The notes beneath the pieces were generated by a model, which had not been told where the DNA came from, did no database searches, and was given only the letters and a program-made list of their open reading frames with translations. DNA of 64,000 nucleotides, from positions 186,001 through 250,000 of the forward strand of contig JAAFIW010000003.1 in NCBI GenBank assembly GCA_013297875.1, written 5' to 3'. The position numbers were made by a program, and so were the translations under genes. The stretch is from Comamonadaceae bacterium. Its GTDB lineage: Bacteria; Pseudomonadota; Gammaproteobacteria; Burkholderiales; Burkholderiaceae_C. Below, piece after piece: positions 61,294-64,000 of the stretch (position 1 is its first letter; each line of letters opens with the position of its first letter).

Positions 61294-62123
61294 ACGCCCC
61301 CCTTGCCATCCGCATTGAAGCGGCCCGTTTCTCGCACGAAGGCGGGCGCAGCTACAACGAGGACGCTTTAGGCGAATGCGAAGCGGTGGGTGCCCTGCGC
61401 CTGTTTGTGCTGGCCGACGGTGCGGGTGGCCAGGGCGGTGGCGATGTCGCATCGCAAACGGCGGTGGCGGCTGCTCAGGCGGCATTTGTCCAGCTACCGG
61501 CGTTTTCTACCGACACCCTGAGCCGCTGCATACAGCAGGCCGACCTGGCCGTGCTGGCCCGCCAATTTGGCGATGCACACCTGTCGCGCATGGCCTCCAC
61601 CCTGGTGGTGCTGCTCATCAGTTACCAACGCAGCCAGGCGCTGCTGGGCAACCTGGGCGACTCGCGCTGCTATGTGTTTCGCGGCAACCAGGTGGTGGCG
61701 CAGTCGCACGACCACAGCCTGGTGCAGCGCTTCATTGATGCCGGCCTGTACCCGGCCGACAAGCTGCGCGAGCACCCCAAACGCAATGTGCTGTATGCCA
61801 GCCTGGGTGCCAACCAGGATCAGGCCGAGCCTTTTCTGAGCACCGAACCCATCGCGCTGCAGCCCGGTGACGGCCTGCTGTTGTGCAGCGACGGGGTGTG
61901 GGAACTGCTGGAAGATGCGCAGCTGGCCCAGTTACACGCCGACAGCAGCAACGTACAGGTCTGGCGTGATGCTTTGCAAACAGCCGTGCAGGCCTGCATG
62001 CCCAGCGGCCACGACAACTTCAGCGCCTTTGTGCTGCGCTGCCTGCCCGCCGAGTCCAGCGACGACGACACCATTCCGCCCGGCGCGCGCCCGGCGTGGG
62101 TGACGGAAGCGTCGGCAATTTAG
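61290..62123 (+). CDS. PP2C-family Ser/Thr phosphatase (PppA/Stp1-like)
   Basis: The protein has 277 residues with PP2C motifs: ADGAGGQGGG (metal-binding Asp, with Ala for the usual Met), LLGNLGDSRCY and LLCSDGVWELL. It reverses the kinase action on the FHA protein and so resets the T6SS. Its ATG overlaps the tagH stop (ATGA). It is the last gene of the plus-strand block; an R1 copy follows. Confidence 0.94.
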   Translation: MNAPLAIRIEAARFSHEGGRSYNEDALGECEAVGALRLFVLADGAGGQGGGDVASQTAVAAAQAAFVQLPAFSTDTLSRCIQQADLAVLARQFGDAHLSRMASTLVVLLISYQRSQALLGNLGDSRCYVFRGNQVVAQSHDHSLVQRFIDAGLYPADKLREHPKRNVLYASLGANQDQAEPFLSTEPIALQPGDGLLLCSDGVWELLEDAQLAQLHADSSNVQVWRDALQTAVQACMPSGHDNFSAFVLRCLPAESSDDDTIPPGARPAWVTEASAI

Positions 62124-62139
62124 TTTTTGCTCGTAAAAA

Positions 62140-62206
62140 CAATCAAATTGGCCGCTAGCCCAGGTATATATTGCTCAAACAGCTATCTTTTAAATAGCAA
62201 TTGATA
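62140..62206 (-). repeat. R1 repeat, long intergenic copy
   Basis: CAAATTGG, TAGCCCAGGTATATATTGCT and CAAACAGCTATCTTTTAAAT are all recognisable. It lies between the convergent phosphatase and LysR genes at the end of the T6SS locus. Confidence 0.75.
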
Positions 62207-62208
62207 CC

Positions 62209-63117
62209 TCACGCCAACCACCCCGCCGCACGCGCCTGCACCAGCAGCCAGCTGCGAAAAGCGGCCACCGCCGGGTGATCCGCAGCCTCAGGCCGAAAGC
62301 ACATGTAGTGACCGTCGGGCAGCTTGACCTGCGCTTCGTGGGCCAGGCTCAGGCGGCCTTCGGCGATCAGGGCTTGCACCAGGCAAAACGGCACCACCGC
62401 CAGGCCCATGCCGGCCACCACGGCCTGGATGATTTGCGAATACTGGTTGAAGAAGATGCCGCCGCGCACATCCAGCCCTTGCGTGCCCGTGGCGGCGCAC
62501 CAGGCGGCCCAGGCTTCGGCGGTTTCCACGTGGTGCAGCAATGTGGCGCGCTGCAAAGCCTGGTCACCCGGCTGAAATTGCGGCGGAGCAATCACCACGC
62601 AGGCGCGACCCGCCACGTATTGCGCCGTATCACTGCCCCATTGGCCCAGGCCGTAGCGCACCGCCACGTCGACATGGGCAGGCATGGGGCTGCTGCCGCT
62701 TAAATGCTGAGCAAAACTGATGGTAATGCCGGGGTGTTGTTCACGGAATGAAGGCAGGCGCGGAATCAGGCAGTGCGTGGTGAAGGTGGGCACACTGGCC
62801 AGGCGCAGCAGGCCCGAGCCCTGAGGCGTGATGCGCAGCTCGATGGCCGCCGTTTGAATGGCGCACAGCGCCGGGGCCACGCTGGCATGAAAGCGCTGGC
62901 CCGCGTCGGTCAGGCTCACGCGACGGCCTGCGCGCTCAAACAACCTGGCCCCCAAATGCTGCTCCAGCGAGGCGATCTGGCGGCTCACCGCGCTTTGCGT
63001 CAGACCCAGTTCAGCAGCCGCGGCTGTGAAGCTGGCGTGGCGCACCGCAGCGTCAAACGCGACCAGGTCGTGCATGGCGGGGTGGCGGGGTGCAGCGGTG
63101 CGTAGATGCGTTTGCAT
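62209..63117 (-). CDS. LysR family transcriptional regulator
   Basis: The protein has 302 residues from the ATG at 63117 (an ATG at 63075 is possible; neither has a good ribosome site). The N-terminal helix-turn-helix reads FTAAAAELGLTQSAVSRQIA, followed by the LysR substrate-binding domain. It resembles the GcvA/AmpR-like group. It is divergent from an ABC transporter gene and probably regulates it; the ligand is unknown. The longer upstream frame overlaps the transporter start and was rejected. Confidence 0.92.
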   Translation of the reverse strand: MQTHLRTAAPRHPAMHDLVAFDAAVRHASFTAAAAELGLTQSAVSRQIASLEQHLGARLFERAGRRVSLTDAGQRFHASVAPALCAIQTAAIELRITPQGSGLLRLASVPTFTTHCLIPRLPSFREQHPGITISFAQHLSGSSPMPAHVDVAVRYGLGQWGSDTAQYVAGRACVVIAPPQFQPGDQALQRATLLHHVETAEAWAAWCAATGTQGLDVRGGIFFNQYSQIIQAVVAGMGLAVVPFCLVQALIAEGRLSLAHEAQVKLPDGHYMCFRPEAADHPAVAAFRSWLLVQARAAGWLA

Positions 63118-63195
63118 GCGGTTTAGGAATGTTTTCGTACTTGAAATGCTTGCAAGTGTCATGCAAATCGAATTCTCCATCGGCATGATGACGGC

Positions 63196-64000
63196 ATGAC
63201 GAAAGAACACTTCACCGCTCCTTTGAACGCTCCGAGCCCGGCCGGGCGCTGGGTGCTGTGGGCCTACAGCGTGTACCTGTTTTTGCCCATGCTGTTGGTG
63301 CTGGTGGGCACGTTTGGTGAGAACTGGAGCAATTCGCTGCTTCCCTCCGGCTTTACCTTCAAGTGGTTGCGCGAGCTGTGGGAAGACACCAGCTACCGCC
63401 AGGCGCTGGGCGTGAGCGTGGGCACGGCGGTGGCGGCTGCGGCGGTGAACCTGATGCTGGGGCTGCCACTGGCACTGGCACTGCGCAAGCCGCAAGGCGC
63501 ATGGGGCGTGGCCACGCGCTGGTTGCTAATTTCGCCGATTGCCGTGCCCGCCGTGACCCTGGGTTTTGGCTACGTGGTGCTGTTTTCCAGCGAGGGCTTG
63601 CCCTGGTTGGGATCGTGGTGGGTGCTGTTTGCCGGGCATGTGGTGCTGACCTTGCCCTACATGCTGAACGCACTGCTCAACGGCCTGCGCCACCAGAGCG
63701 TGGACTTATGGATGCAAGCCGCGCAAACCCTGGGTGCCACGCCCAGCCAGGCGCTGTGGCAAGTGGCGGTGCCGGCGCTGCGGGCACCGATGGCGTCGGG
63801 CGCGGTGCTGTGCTGCGCGCTGTCAGTGGGCGAATTCAATTTATCCAACCTGGTGGCTGGCTTTGAAAGCCGAACCTTCCCCGTGCTGATGCTGCAAGCC
63901 TTTTATGGCGCGACCGGTTTTGCCTGCGCTGCGACTCTGGTGCTGCTGCTGGTGGCGCTGATGGCGGCCGGCGCATCGGCCCGCACCAGCGCGCTGGGTT
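63196..64000 (+). CDS. ABC transporter permease, PotC/PhnV type (3' end outside window)
   Basis: The first roughly 268 residues are present and the frame runs off the right edge. There are about six membrane segments, the first at residues about 18-40 (VLWAYSVYLFLPMLLVLVG), and the EAA loop QAAQTLGATPSQALWQVAVP that contacts the ATPase. It resembles permeases for polyamines or 2-aminoethylphosphonate. The substrate is inferred weakly. It is divergent from a LysR regulator. Confidence 0.88.
   Translation, partial: MTKEHFTAPLNAPSPAGRWVLWAYSVYLFLPMLLVLVGTFGENWSNSLLPSGFTFKWLRELWEDTSYRQALGVSVGTAVAAAAVNLMLGLPLALALRKPQGAWGVATRWLLISPIAVPAVTLGFGYVVLFSSEGLPWLGSWWVLFAGHVVLTLPYMLNALLNGLRHQSVDLWMQAAQTLGATPSQALWQVAVPALRAPMASGAVLCCALSVGEFNLSNLVAGFESRTFPVLMLQAFYGATGFACAATLVLLLVALMAAGASARTSALG

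Noticed and set aside
63118-63495. N-terminal extension of the LysR gene
   Set aside because: It would overlap the divergent ABC permease gene and adds no conserved residues before the helix-turn-helix.

Overview
The window reads as chromosome of a betaproteobacterium of the order Burkholderiales, most likely family Comamonadaceae (Rhodoferax/Polaromonas-like). The basis is high GC, the styles of the split MetH, YjjJ, TorF-GlnK-AmtB and TssH/TagJ/TagH proteins, and a small interspersed repeat (called R1 here) whose core reads like TAGCTGCTTGAGCAGTAT then ACATGGGCT. No tRNA, rRNA, CRISPR array, transposase or phage gene was seen. The taxonomic call is inference; no database was searched.

Layout. 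1-2.2 kb: minus-strand hvfC/bufC-like and MNIO (DUF692) genes, then a TlpA-like thioredoxin. 2.4-3.8 kb: two tandem glycine-rich RRM proteins with related 5' leaders in which the Shine-Dalgarno can pair with an upstream element. 4.0-7.0 kb: SDR, lptC, kdsC, kdsD (LPS/KDO). 7.1-9.1 kb: a CPA2 K+/H+ antiporter, divergent from kdsD. 9.3-14.0 kb: SPFH - DUF4178 - DUF350 - membrane aminopropyltransferase, separated by a second repeat family (R2) of long hairpins. 14.1-18.5 kb: a cNMP-binding protein, the large MetH polypeptide and a glycine-zipper protein. 18.6-21.9 kb: a compact minus-strand operon of a PAS-LOV photoreceptor, an unknown protein with a possible winged helix, an MglA-like GTPase and three Roadblock/LC7-type proteins. 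This looks like a blue-light-gated relative of actinobacterial conservons and is the strongest candidate for an undescribed system. 22.0-26.8 kb: comM, then torF-glnK-amtB behind a good sigma-54 promoter and NtrC-like sites; this AmtB carries an N-terminal OmpA-like domain. 27-30.4 kb: SMP-30, glcE, glcF. 30.5-33.2 kb: an autonomous HipA-like kinase (YjjJ) with an operator-like palindrome at its start, and an RlmL-type methyltransferase.

33.4-62.1 kb is a type VI secretion locus in two divergent blocks. The minus-strand block, in transcription order, is tssA, tssB, tssC, hcp, tagJ, tssE, tssF, tssG, tssH, vgrG, a HEAT-like protein, a coiled-coil protein, tssK, tssL, tssM, tagF. The plus-strand block is two Ser/Thr kinases, a lipoprotein, tagH (FHA) and a PP2C phosphatase, i.e. 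the threonine-phosphorylation switch for the apparatus. A canonical TssJ and a PAAR protein are not visible. The window ends with a LysR regulator divergent from the start of an ABC transporter permease.

A thread through the whole window is R1. About 14 copies lie between genes, inside genes, or provide stop codons. In three genes (metH, glcE, rlmL) it is read in the same frame, and in each the stop codon TGA of the repeat consensus is replaced by a sense codon.
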